Origin: Antilocapra americana
Lineage: Eukaryota > Chordata > Mammalia > Artiodactyla > Antilocapridae
Length of the DNA stretch: 64,000 nucleotides
Assembly (NCBI GenBank): GCA_007570785.1
Contig: ML664662.1
Span: 762,863-826,862 of the forward strand
Reading direction: 5' to 3'
Shown here: in pieces, positions 34,607 to 44,675 of the stretch
How the letters are laid out: every line of letters begins with the position of its first letter
How positions within the stretch are numbered: position 1 is the stretch's first letter
The notes under the pieces: generated by a model
The model's input: the letters and a program-made list of their open reading frames with translations, nothing else
What the model was told of the DNA's origin: nothing
The model's database searches: none
Position numbers and translations under genes: made by a program

Positions 34607-35185
34607 ATTTTTGTTTTGTTTCAGGCCAGGCAAAATCAGAAAGACCCAGTTGGAGGTTCTTTCCATAACAGTTGAGCTCTGGGTGCTCCATTGTCCCACT
34701 AAGGGAGTGGGGATATGTGAGGCCATTTTCTCCTCAAATAACTAGAGCAGTAGGACTCACTCGAGCATCCAGAGTGGCAGGAGAATTAGCGGGTGCAGTC
34801 CCCGCTACTTCCCTACCTCTCACCCAGAAATTTCAAGGAAGAAGCTTCCCTCCAATGTGCCTGACCTTCCTGGTCCTCCTTGCTCCAGAATCCAGTTATC
34901 TGCCATGCTGATCTTGTGAGCTGGATCCTAGAATGAGTCCCATCCCACCACACTGGGGGTGAGAGTGGGGCAAGTGCCTGATGGGTTTGGCTAGATGAGA
35001 GCCAGGAAGGAGCTTAGGCCAAAGGGCCCTGGCCTAAAATGGAGAATGGGTTGTCTCTGGGGGTGGAGCCACTAACGGAACTGGAGGGCAGCTGTATAAC
35101 CAACACAAAATATGAAACACATTAGGAGGATTTCTACTCTCTAATGCCTAGAGAAGCAGCTTATTAAGAGTGTATATGGACAGAC
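34607..35185. other. Unassigned sequence
   Basis: No repeat or gene identified. The 79-codon plus frame at 34672-34911 shows no domain. Confidence 0.35.
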
Positions 35186-35192
35186 CTTTTAT

Positions 35193-35347
35193 TTAAATAT
35201 ATATATATATTTGTTTGACTGCACTGGGTCTCAATTGTGACACAGGATCTTTAGTTGTGAGATCTTAGTTCCCTGACCAGGGATCAAACCTGGGCTCCCT
35301 GTATTGGGAGCACAGAGTCTTAGCCACCAGACCACAAGGGAAGTCCC
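35193..35347 (-). mobile_element. CHR-type SINE
   Basis: Antisense: an atatatat-rich left end, tgactgcactgggtctcaat, ttccctgaccagggatcaaac and ccaccagaccacaagggaag. A weak duplicate of agacc-tttta flanks it. Confidence 0.88.
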
Positions 35348-35767
35348 CTAGAGAGACCATTTTAGTATATTTTTGTTTTTATTATAGTATCTTAAAATAA
35401 GATTTATAAAATCATGAGGGACCTCAGATTTGCAAATGGAAAGAGTTAGGATCCCTCTAAAATCAGGTGACAGATGTGTTCAAGGTTGAGCACAGAGGAT
35501 TTAGATGGGGTTCAGACAGGGCAGGGGAGCTGAGGAGCTGAGAGACTGCAGAAGAGGTCCCAGGCTGGCAGCTGTGGGAGGGAGTCTAGGACACAGAGGA
35601 ACAGCCTTGTCTGGATATGTGCATGAGGGAGAAAAGTGGTCATTGGAAGAATAGTAAGAGATGGCCCAGGAAGAGAGTATGGAGTAAGAAGAGAGGAGAA
35701 AAACAGCAGTTAAAGTGCAAGCTGAGAAAAGACAGTCCTTGGATAACAAGAAAGAATGGTTCATAAT
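35348..35767. other. Unassigned sequence
   Basis: No repeat family or gene recognised. Confidence 0.35.
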
Positions 35768-35768
35768 A

Positions 35769-35799
35769 TATACACACACACACACACACATACACATAA
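35769..35799 (+). repeat. (CA)n-rich tract
   Basis: Short TA/CA repeat at the poly-T side of the adjoining long CHR element. Confidence 0.9.
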
Positions 35800-36080
35800 A
35801 TTATCTATTTTTGGCTATGCTGAGTCTTCATTGCTGTGTGTGGCCTTTCTCTAGTTGTGGCGAGTGGGGGCTACTCTCTAGTTGTGGTACACAGGCTTCT
35901 CATTGCGGTGGCTGCTCTTGTTGAGGAGCATGGGCTCTAGGTGTGCCAGCTTCAGTAGTTGTGGTGCCCAGGCTTAGTTTTGGCACCACGGCATGTGGGA
36001 TCTTCCTGGACCAGGGATTGATCCCGGGCCCCCTGCATTGGCAGGCAGACTCTCTACCACTGGACCACCAGGGAAGTCCC
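35800..36080 (-). mobile_element. Long CHR-type SINE
   Basis: Antisense: ttttggctatgctgagtc, gtggcgagtgggggctac, catgggctctaggtgtgcc, ggaccagggattgatcccgg, and ccactggaccaccagggaag as head. The overlapping 138- and 60-codon frames are typical shadow frames of this SINE. Confidence 0.92.
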
Positions 36081-36098
36081 ATATCAATTCTTTGGCCT

Positions 36099-36216
36099 TT
36101 TTTTTTTTTTAGTTACATTCTGTCATGTGGGATCTTAGTTCCCTTACCAGGATGGAACCTGAGTCCCCTGCAGTGGAAGCACAGAGTCTTAACCACTGGA
36201 CTGCTGGGGAAGCGCG
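36099..36216 (-). mobile_element. CHR-2-type SINE
   Basis: Antisense: T12 at its left, tgtcatgtgggatcttag, ttcccttaccaggatgg, and cttaaccactggactgctgg. It lies directly after the long CHR copy. Confidence 0.88.
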
Positions 36217-37799
36217 TGGATAATCCACCCTTTAATGCCTTCTTTTCTTGGACTCACTTCCCTACCCCTCTACATATGTTGTCCTTCACCTCTCCAATAA
36301 ACTGCTGTAGTTGCTCTTGGACTCGTCTTGCAGTTAACTTCCAGAGAAATGTGAACTAAGATATAAATGAAGACCATAGAGAAATCTGAGAATGAAAGAT
36401 TAGAAGACTATACACATTTAAATGTAAATGAAAAACAGTCGCTAAGATATAATGGTTGTTAATCACCAACTCTCTGGGCTTGACAAGAATATATATTTAA
36501 ACTTGTATTGAATCTTTTAAGAGGCAAAACTCTTCCAGAATCATAAACATCATCTGGGATTTCTCCATTCTTTACCAAACGTCAGAGCTCCTCCCCTTTT
36601 ATTCTAGAGGAAGAAACACCCTCCAAATGTCTAGTAAAAAGATATTAGCTTTAAAAGAGTTTGACTTTGCTTTTTTAAATTCTCTGTGCTCAAACTTAGA
36701 TGCATCTGTTACCTGATTTTAGATGAATTCTCACTCTTTCCGTTTGCAAATCTGAGCTCACTAGAAAATAAGATTTTATAAATCATATTTTAAGGGGCCA
36801 TAATAAAGACAAAAATATATTAAAATGGTCTCTCTACCTATACTCTCTCAACTTAATAAGCTGCTTTTCTAAGTGCTGGAGAGTAGAAATGCAACCAATA
36901 TTTTTTATGTTTTATGTTAATTATGCTAATCAGACTTTAATGAAACTTTGGCTATGTTGCCATTTTAAAAATGTGTCAGACTATATCATCAGTCAACAAA
37001 AATCATATCAAATAAAAGGCTTGTATTAAATTTTAAAAACTATGACACTATGGCAATATGGCAGGACAAGAATAGGGAGAAAATTAATAAGATGACTAAT
37101 TGAAATTTTGTTGTTACTTCCTAATTGTTTCCATCAGTGACCATTAATTTGCTTAAAAGGGCTTTTGTGACTCACACCTCAGATAAAATTGCATAAGCCT
37201 TGCATTTTGTACAGGGCAACCTGGTTGAGTCAACATCTCCAATTACCAGCTACACTATGGGCTTTATAAACTAATAAATACTCTTGAGACTACATAAACA
37301 GAAACATAAGTTATGTATTTGCTTATTGATTCCACCCGATTATAGTAAAAATGTGCAGCCCAAGATATTTGGGACAACTTACTATTTAATGGATAAATAT
37401 TGTTAATAAAGCTGCCCCTGCTGTCCTGCATGAAAATGGATATGTTTAAAAAATTATGAAAGGAGTTATGTTAAGCCTGGAAGACAGACTCTACATCTTG
37501 AGGTCTACAAAAGCCTTTTACTTGAAGAAAAATTCCTGCCATTGTGTTTGAATCATTGTTATGACATACAAACAACAACAAAATCACTTAATTTGAGGTT
37601 TATTTGACACTATAACTTTGGGCTTTTATGTTCCATTCAACTCAACAGACTTAAATGTGTACGTGTTTCCTTTTGTAGCTAGTCATGGTAAACTCATTTC
37701 ATCTCTTTTGAAAAGTCCCTTTAATATGGTTTGGCTCATATATACATATTTGCATCACAAGAACAGCATGGGAACTGTAATAACAACAATTATAAAAGC
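36217..37799. other. Apparently single-copy sequence
   Basis: The longest repeat-poor stretch of the window. An LTR-tail-like phrase (ctccaataaactgctgtagt) lies near 36290. The core at about 36890-37300 is AT-rich with several TAAT/ATTA sites and an octamer-like atgctaat near 36922. No frame of significance. It may hold conserved non-coding sequence, which cannot be tested here. Confidence 0.45.
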
Positions 37800-37938
37800 A
37801 ACAAGGGCTAATGTTTATTCAGTGCTTACTGTTTGCTGAGTATTCTTTATACACACCGTCTCATTTTAGTCCTATAACAACTCCATGAGGTTAAGTCTCC
37901 TTATCACCCCTATTTTAGAGACAAGAAAGCAGGCACAG

Positions 37939-38109
37939 ATACTTCCCTGGTGGTCCAGTGGTTAAGATGCAGGGGGTATGGGTTTGATTCCTGATCGGGG
38001 AGCTAAGATTCCCACATGCCTCTTGGCCAAAAAGCCAAAATATAAAACAGAAGCAATGTTGTAACAAATTCAATAAAAACTTTTAAAATGGTCCACATTA
38101 AAAAAAAAA
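37939..38109 (+). mobile_element. CHR-2-type SINE in MIR
   Basis: Sense: cttccctggtggtccagtgg, ggtttgattcctgatcgggg, attcccacatgcctcttgg, gaagcaatgttgtaac and an A-rich tail. The host repeat aggcacaga is found before (about 37931-37938) and after it (38110-38118). Confidence 0.93.
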
Positions 38110-38160
38110 GGCACAGAAAGCAAAGAACTTGCCCAAGGTCAAACCATTAGGGATGGCAGA

Positions 38161-38378
38161 AAGGTGAAAGTGTTAGTCGCTTAGTCGTGAGTGACTCTTT
38201 GTGACCCCATGGTCTATAGCCCACCAGGCTCCTCTGTCCATGGACTTCTCTAGGCGAGAATACTGGAGTGGGTTACCATTCCCTTCCCCAGGGGATCTTT
38301 CTGACCCAGGAATCAAACCCAGGTCTGCTGCATTGCAAGCAGATTCTTTACCATCTGAACCACCAGGGAAGCCCGAGA
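38161..38378 (-). mobile_element. Bov-tA SINE in MIR
   Basis: Antisense: gtgttagtcgcttagtcgtg, ccatggtctatagcccacc, gagaatactggagtgggtta, ccaggaatcaaacccagg, ccatctgaaccaccaggg. Flanked by atggcaga (38153-38160 and 38379-38386). Confidence 0.95.
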
Positions 38379-39007
38379 ATGGCAGAGCAGGATCCAAACC
38401 TAGCACCCAAGACAAGTCAGCCCTTGGTGCTAGTTTGTAGTTAGCTACAGCTGAGTCAGCAAAAAATCAGTTGTCTAAAGTAACTACCGAACCAACATGA
38501 GAGACCAACCTGAGGTTTGTGTCTATAGTTGTCAAGAGATGTTTGTAACTAACAACCTTTGTTTTACTTTCCAAATGGTTTTGCTTGTGTTGGCATTGAA
38601 GACAATTTCATGTCAAAGGGATTAATTAATCAATCACTCTAAGAACTAAGTCTGGGGACAGGAATCATTTAGTTTTATTAGATTCTGAGGATGCCTGAGG
38701 TTGCTTGAGATGACTTAGGAGAGGACACAACTATATAGTTGATTAACTCTGGTCTTGCCTGATTCTTCCAGTCCTGTCTTCTATAGCCCTCCTCTACCAC
38801 TATCATAGGCTCAATAATGTTCCCCAAAGATACCAGGTCCTAAGCCCTAGAACTGTGAATGTTATCTTATTTTCAAAAAGGGTCTTTGCAGGTGTGATTT
38901 TAAGTTAAAGGATCTTTTAACAATTATTTTTAAATTGAGATATAGTTGACGTACACAAGTTTCAGGTATACGACATAGTGATTCACAGTTTTAAAGGTCA
39001 TACTCCA

Positions 39008-39130
39008 GGAACTTTCCTGGTGGTCCAGTGGTTATGACTCTGCGACCCCACTGCAGGTGATGCAGGTTTGATCCCTGGTTGGGGAACTAAGATCCCACAT
39101 GCCATGTGGTGTGGCCTCCCAGAAAAGTTT
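39008..39130 (+). mobile_element. CHR-2-type SINE in L1
   Basis: Sense: ctttcctggtggtccagtgg, ggtttgatccctggttggg, gatcccacatgccatgtgg. The L1 phrase atactcca occurs at 39000-39007 and 39131-39138. Confidence 0.92.
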
Positions 39131-39495
39131 ATACTCCATTTAAAGTTGTTATAAAATATTGGCTATATTTCCCATGTTATACAATATATCCTTGTAGTTT
39201 ATTTTATATCTAATAGTTTGTAATGCTTAATTCCCTACCCCTATATTGCCCCTCTCTGCTTCCCTCTCCCCACTGGTAACCACTAGTTTGTTTTCTATAT
39301 CTGTAAGTCTGCTTCTTTTTTATGTTCACTAGTTTGTTGTATTTTTTAGATTCCATGTGTAAGTGATATCATACAGTATTTGTTGTTCTTTATCTAACTT
39401 ATTTCACAAAGAATAATGCCCTTTAAGTCTATCCATGTTGCTGCAAATGGCAAAATTTTGTTCTTTTTCATGGTTGAGTAGTATTCCATTATATA

Positions 39496-39700
39496 CATAT
39501 ATATTATTGTTTGGACCTCTTGGACTACAGCACACCAGGCCTTCCTGTCCCTCACCATCTCCCAGAGTTTGCCCAAGTTCATGTCCATTGAATTGGTGAT
39601 GCCATTCAGCCATCTCATCCTCTGATGCCTTCTTCTCCTTCTGCCCTCAATCTTTCCCAGCATCAGGGACTTTTCATATATATATATATATATATATAGG
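39496..39700 (-). mobile_element. BovB 3' fragment in L1
   Basis: Antisense BovB tail: cttggactacagcacaccagg, ctcaccatctcccagag, catctcatcctctgatgcc, ctttcccagcatcaggg, then an (AT)n run. The L1 phrase attccattatata is found on both sides (39483-39495 and 39701-39713). The usual first 40 bp of the antisense tail are absent or replaced. Confidence 0.85.
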
Positions 39701-40675
39701 ATTCCATTATATATATGTGTGTGTGTGTGTCTATGCCACATATTCTTTATTCATTCATCTGTTTATGGACACTTACATTGTTTTAATATCTTGGTAATTA
39801 TAAACAATGCTTCTATGAACATTGGGGTGCATGTATCTTTTTAAACTAGTGTTTTTGTTTTTGGATCTATAACCAGAAATGGAATTACTAGATCATACGG
39901 TAGTTCTGTTTTTAGCTTTTTGGGAAACTTCCATACTGTTTTCCAGAGTGGCTGCACCACTTTACATTCTTACCAACAGTGTACTAGGGTTCCCTTTTCA
40001 CTACATCCTCGCTAACATTTGTTATCTGTGGCCTTTGTGATGATGGCCGTTCTGACAGGTGTGAGTGATACCTCATTGTGGTTTGAATTTGCATTTCTCT
40101 GATGATTAACAATGTTGAGCATCTTTTTATGTGCTTGTTGTTCATCTATATGTCTTCTTTGAAAAAAAATGTTTATTCAGGTCTGCTGTCCATCTTTTAA
40201 CTGGAATGATTTTTTTTATGTTGAGTTATATGAGCTGTTTATATATTTTTCAAATATTAACCTCTTATTGGTTATATCATTTGCAAATATTTTTTCCCAT
40301 TCAGCAGGCTGTCTTTTCATTTTGTTAATGGTTTCCTTTGGTGTAAAAAAGCTAGGTTAAGGATCTTGCAATGAAGTGATTATCCTAGATTATCCAGGTG
40401 GGCCCTAAATGCAATCATGTCTATCCTTATGAGAGGGACGGGCAAAGGGAAATTTCACACACACACATATATATAGTGGTGTGAAGATGGAGGTAGATGT
40501 TGTAGTGATGTGGCCACAAACCAAGAAATGCTGACAGCCACAGAAGCTGGAAGAAGCAAGGAATGGACTCTCCTCTAGAGCCTCTGAGTAAATGTGGGAC
40601 TGCCTCCATCTTGATTTTGGTCAATGGTACTGATTTCAGACTTATGGCTTCCAGAACTATAAGAGAATAAATGTG

Positions 40676-41035
40676 GGTGTGTGTGGGTTTTTTTGGCCAT
40701 GCCATGCGGCATACAGAATTTCCCCACAGATAGTGAAAGTGAAAGTGTTAGTCCTTCAGTCATGTCTGACTCTTTGTGACCCTATGGACTTTAGCCCCCC
40801 AGATGCCTCTGTCCATGAGATTCTCCAGGCAAGAATACTGGAGTGGGTTGCCATTTCCTCCTCCAGGGTATCTTCCCAACCCAGGGATTAAACCCAGGTC
40901 CACTGCATTGCGGGCAGATTCTTTATTGCCTGAGCCACCAGGGAAACCCACAGAACTTCCCTAACCAGGGATCAAACTCATAGCCCCTGCACTGGAAGTG
41001 CAGAGTCTTAACCATTGGACCACCAGGGAAGTCCT
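40676..41035 (-). mobile_element. CHR-2-type SINE split by a Bov-tA
   Basis: Left part gggtttttttggccatgcc and catacagaatttccccacag; right part cagaacttccctaaccaggg, gcagagtcttaaccattgg and accaccagggaagtcc. Flanked by taaatgtg (40668-40675 and 41036-41043) in the LTR. Confidence 0.9.
40732..40948 (-). mobile_element. Bov-tA SINE in the CHR SINE
   Basis: Antisense: agtgttagtccttcagtcatg, ccctatggactttagcccc, aagaatactggagtgggttg, cccagggattaaacccagg, gcctgagccaccaggg. Short flanking repeat cacaga. It is the innermost layer of the nest. Confidence 0.93.
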
Positions 41036-41103
41036 TAAATGTGTATTGTTTTAAGGCATCAAGTATGTGATCATTTGTTACAAAAGCCACAGGAAACTAA
41101 TAC

Positions 41104-42319
41104 AACCACTAATCCTTGCTGAGACCTTCTGTTCCAACTTTGAAGAGAAAATTGAAGTCCTGTTTTAGTGTGTGGTTTATCAGGCAAATGAATATCTGAT
41201 CTGCAATTCGGGATTTTCCTCTGTGACACACAGAGCATCACTTGTGTTGTGTGTGTGTGTCAGGAGGCACTTCCTAAACTGCGTCCATCTTTAGCTCTCT
41301 CTTGCTGCTGTTGCTGCTGCCTTGGGTGACCCCACCAGCACAAGCATCCCATGACCTTGAAAAATCAAGAAGAGAATTACTGTGCTCTTCTTATGGATGG
41401 GAAATGCCAGATTTCAAATGTCACCGAGGCAGTGCGTAGAGAGGTCAACAACGTGGGACTGGAACTCTGTGTACATTTCTGCCTAAGGCTCACTTAACAA
41501 ATGAACATTTTTTTTCCCCATGCCTTTTGGCACCTCTGTGCACCCTCCCTATGTTAGGAGGACTTTGTATATTTTGCCTCCCAAGTTGGAAGGCAGAACC
41601 TTGCTTTCTCAGACTGACTTGCAGCCAGGGTGTGGGTATACAATGATGCTCCTGTGAGAGCCTTTGATTTGGAAGAGAGTGAAGTCAGAGGCACAGAATC
41701 CATTATAAGAAGGATGACAGCTCCTGAAGGAGGGGTGTCCAGCCTTCAGTGCAGCAGTGGCAGAGGTCCTAGTGGGAGGGTCCCATGCCCAGCGTTGGCC
41801 ATGTGAACTGTGGTGCAGCAGGAGCAGTCTCATGGCATAATTCTTGCTTATAAGCCTGATTCTCTCACAGCTCTAGAGATCCTGTGAGCACCTCTAATGT
41901 CCATCAATACATTCTTTTTTGTTTAACCAATCAGAATGGACATTGTGCGAGAGAGGCCCTGCCTGATGCACCTGCTGTGTGGTTTTGCATTACCCTGTGG
42001 GCTGTCTGGAGGACTTGGTTTTCCTGATCCTCACTTCTTGTAACTCAGCTTTCTGGAGGTTAACGGGCAAGTTGAAGGCAGACAGGCATCTGGGTTGCTG
42101 AGATCCTAAGAGATCAGCTGTAAGGTTGGTGGGTTTCAGCAATGGGCTCAAAAGCAAGTGTTGGCCCTTAGGTCCATTTGTGGCCTGGTCAAATGCACTG
42201 TAGAAAATGAGAGCCTCACTCTATTCAACAGCCCACAGGACTTCTCCAAACAAAACATAGAGTGGCACCAGTTACACAGATCTCTTCAGCTGAACTTATT
42301 TCTCAATCCACACAACTTA
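41104..42319. other. Mostly unassigned sequence
   Basis: No coding gene. At 41590-41900 the text (cttgcagccagggtgtggg and neighbours) vaguely resembles an old mammalian repeat, but the family is unclear. A short ctgctgttgctgctgcc run lies near 41305. Confidence 0.35.
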
Positions 42320-42454
42320 GCTTTTATTTTTTTGCCATTTCATATGAAACATGTAGGATCTTAGTTCCCCAACCAGCGATCGAACCCACGCTCCCTGCAG
42401 TGGGGGCACTTGAAACATGGAGTCTAAACCACTGGACTGCCAAGGTAGTCCATA
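42320..42454 (-). mobile_element. CHR-2-type SINE
   Basis: Antisense: tttttttgccatttcatatg, catgtaggatcttagttccc, caaccagcgatcgaaccc, aaaccactggactgccaagg. Flanked by cacaactta and cacaattta. Confidence 0.88.
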
Positions 42455-43286
42455 CACAATTTAACTCTTTACCAGATGCCATCTGATATCATGCTCTAGT
42501 TGTCTCATGAGGACCCAACAAGACCTAAAATTCCTTGAGAGCAGACTCCCATCTCCTCCTTTTTTGGCTCTTTCTGGCACCTGGCTCAGAGGTGAAGACA
42601 CAGGACTCTCTCAGTCTGTGCTGCTGGACATAAGGGCATGATGGGTGGAGAAGCAGCCTGTATTTCATCCTTTTCAGTTCATTATCACCCCTCCACCTGA
42701 GAATACAGAAGCAGCAGGAAGCTTGTGCTCACCACGATGTTCTGTGAGGGCCAGCTTTTAATTGATGAGCTAGATGTTACAGTAAAAAATAGACTTGAAA
42801 GCATTTGTCAGGGTTTACTCTCATGATTTAAAATTTTGCACTTGTCACGTGTTTAGAACTCTGAGGAACTCAAACAGATGGACATTCTGGTGCTTGGGAA
42901 TTATTGATTTTTTAACCACTTGCTATTCACCTTGTACAAGTTGGTGGAAAAAATTGTGGTTTAGCTCCTCATTTTTCTCCTAGTATATATTCATATAAAT
43001 ACATATGATATGTGGACAATGTTAGAAATGAAAGTCGTGTTAAAGTTGGTTTAACATTGGGTAAATACTTATTGATGCACTATTGTTAAAACACTGGAAA
43101 TCTTTGGAATGTATAAGTGTTTATATGGTCTTAGAGGTTTTCTTGGTCTTTAAAGGCAGTTAAATATGTTTCTATTTTCTTCCTTTTTAATGGCATTATA
43201 GAATTTTTTTGATGAAGTAATTTAGTTGAAATAAATGTTTTCATCTCAAAAAAATATGTGTGATATATGTCAAGAGCTTTACTAGC
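42455..43286. other. Unassigned sequence
   Basis: No gene or recognised repeat; AT-rich toward the right. Confidence 0.35.
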
Positions 43287-43507
43287 TGCTAGCTGTGCTG
43301 TGCTCAGTCGTGTCTGACTCTTTGTAACCCTATGGACTGTAGCCCCCCAGCTGCCTCTGTCCATGGGATTCTCCAGGCAAGAATACTGGAGTGGGTTGCC
43401 ATTTCCTCCTCCAGAGTATCTTCCCAACCCAGGGATCGAACCCATGTCTCTTCCATCTCCTGCATTGGCAGGCAGATTCTTTACCACTGCACTGCCAGGG
43501 AAACTCT
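43287..43507 (-). mobile_element. Bov-tA SINE
   Basis: Antisense: gctgtgctcagtcgtgtctg, ccctatggactgtagcccc, aagaatactggagtgggttg, cccagggatcgaacccatg, gcattggcaggcagattc, ctgcactgccagggaaac. Confidence 0.94.
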
Positions 43508-44645
43508 ATAAATATGTAAATTATAGAATAAATATAGTTGGAATACCATAATTATATAGAGAGTTTCAACTAGGTATGATAAAATATGGTACCTTCTTGA
43601 AGCTTTAATCTTGATGCTCTTCTTTCCTAGATTGAAAATAGTACACTTTTTCAGTTTACTTCAGCAGTCTGGACCTCATTTTCCATCTCTCTAACAAAAT
43701 GAAAGTTAGATATTGATTCCTCTGAGATGGTGTTTTTGTTTCTACATTCTAGGAATTCTGTTAGCTTAAGCCCTGAATCACCTGGCTGGTGGTTTAAGTA
43801 TCAGTTCATTGCAAATAGGTCTGGATTTCCACCCCATTTCCTACTGCATTGGATATAATTTTTATTCTTGCTTGATACCTTATTGCAGCATTCCCCCAGC
43901 CCCATTCTGAACAATTCTATTTCTTTGTATGTAGTGGCTTCCATGATAAAGCAATAAATTGTTCCAATAGAGAGGCTCCGAATTTCTTTCTTTATTAGCT
44001 GTTGAGCCAAGAACATTATAACGCACAGGGTGAACAAAATAAGAACTGCATGGGAAACTGTTAACCTGGCAAGGCCTCACGTAAGTGCAGTGAATTATTA
44101 CTGCTGTCAGCTATTCAAAATGTAACTGCGTCTTCAGAGAATAACATAGCCCTTTAACCCTATTGGGTTAGGTTATTTACTTCTCTGCCCTGTTTTCAAC
44201 CATCGTTCTTTTAGAATAGTGACTTTCAAGCTTTTTTGAGCCCAACTCAAATGCATTTTATATCACACACACACAGAAATATAAAACTGTGCTGCTTAAC
44301 AAATCCATATCTACTCTCACTATTTGTGAAAAAATGCTGATGATTTCTACTCTGTTCTAATTAATTAAAGAATTGACTGATACTAAATAGATTTCAAATC
44401 CTACTAATGGATCTCAAACCGTAGTCTGAAAAACACAATTTTGAAAGCTATTCCTCAGGTATTCAAATAAGAAATCAGAAAGGTCTTTATTTCCTTAACT
44501 CTTTTTTTTTCTTGCTCTTTTTGCTGAGGTTCATTTTCATATTTCTAAATAGTATGAATACACTCCTATTTCTTAAATCTTTTCACTTCTAAATAATAGG
44601 ATTTAGAGCTCCCTTCCATACACCTTCTTCCAATATGCACATATT
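43508..44645. other. Apparently single-copy sequence
   Basis: No gene or repeat family recognised. The minus frames at 43801-44080 have no domain. Confidence 0.4.
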
Positions 44646-44675
44646 TCCTCTCCTTGTTGTTTGTTGTTCAATTGC

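Larger units (their letters stand above)
37800..38425 (-). mobile_element. MIR SINE split by two younger SINEs
   Basis: Three separated pieces of one antisense MIR: 37800-37938 (agtgcttactgtttgctgag, ctccatgaggttaagtc), 38110-38160 (ggcacagaaagcaaagaactt, gcccaaggtcaaaccatt) and 38379-38425 (atggcagagcaggatccaaacc). They join in the correct MIR order. Confidence 0.88.
38917..40355 (-). mobile_element. Artiodactyl L1 3' part in the LTR
   Basis: Antisense 3'UTR and ORF2 C-terminal region: attgagatatagttgacgta, ggtaaccactagtttgttt, ccatgttgctgcaaatgg, gtagtattccattatata, ttttcccattcagcaggctg. The LTR phrase gttaaaggatctt (38904-38916) recurs with one deletion at 40356-40367. It contains a CHR SINE and a BovB piece. 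Confidence 0.9.
38800..41103 (+). mobile_element. MLT1-like LTR, split into three
   Basis: One MaLR LTR in three parts: 38800-38916 (gctcaataatgttccccaaag, gtgaatgttatcttattttc), 40356-40675 (ggattatcctagattatccagg, gaagctggaagaagcaagg, cagacttatggcttccagaac, agagaataaatg) and 41036-41103 (gttttaaggcatc, gtgatcatttgttac, ggaaactaatac). A complete MLT1-type order results when the guests are removed. Confidence 0.88.

Noticed and set aside
35943..36359. 138-codon plus frame
   Set aside because: Translation of two antisense CHR SINEs and their junction.
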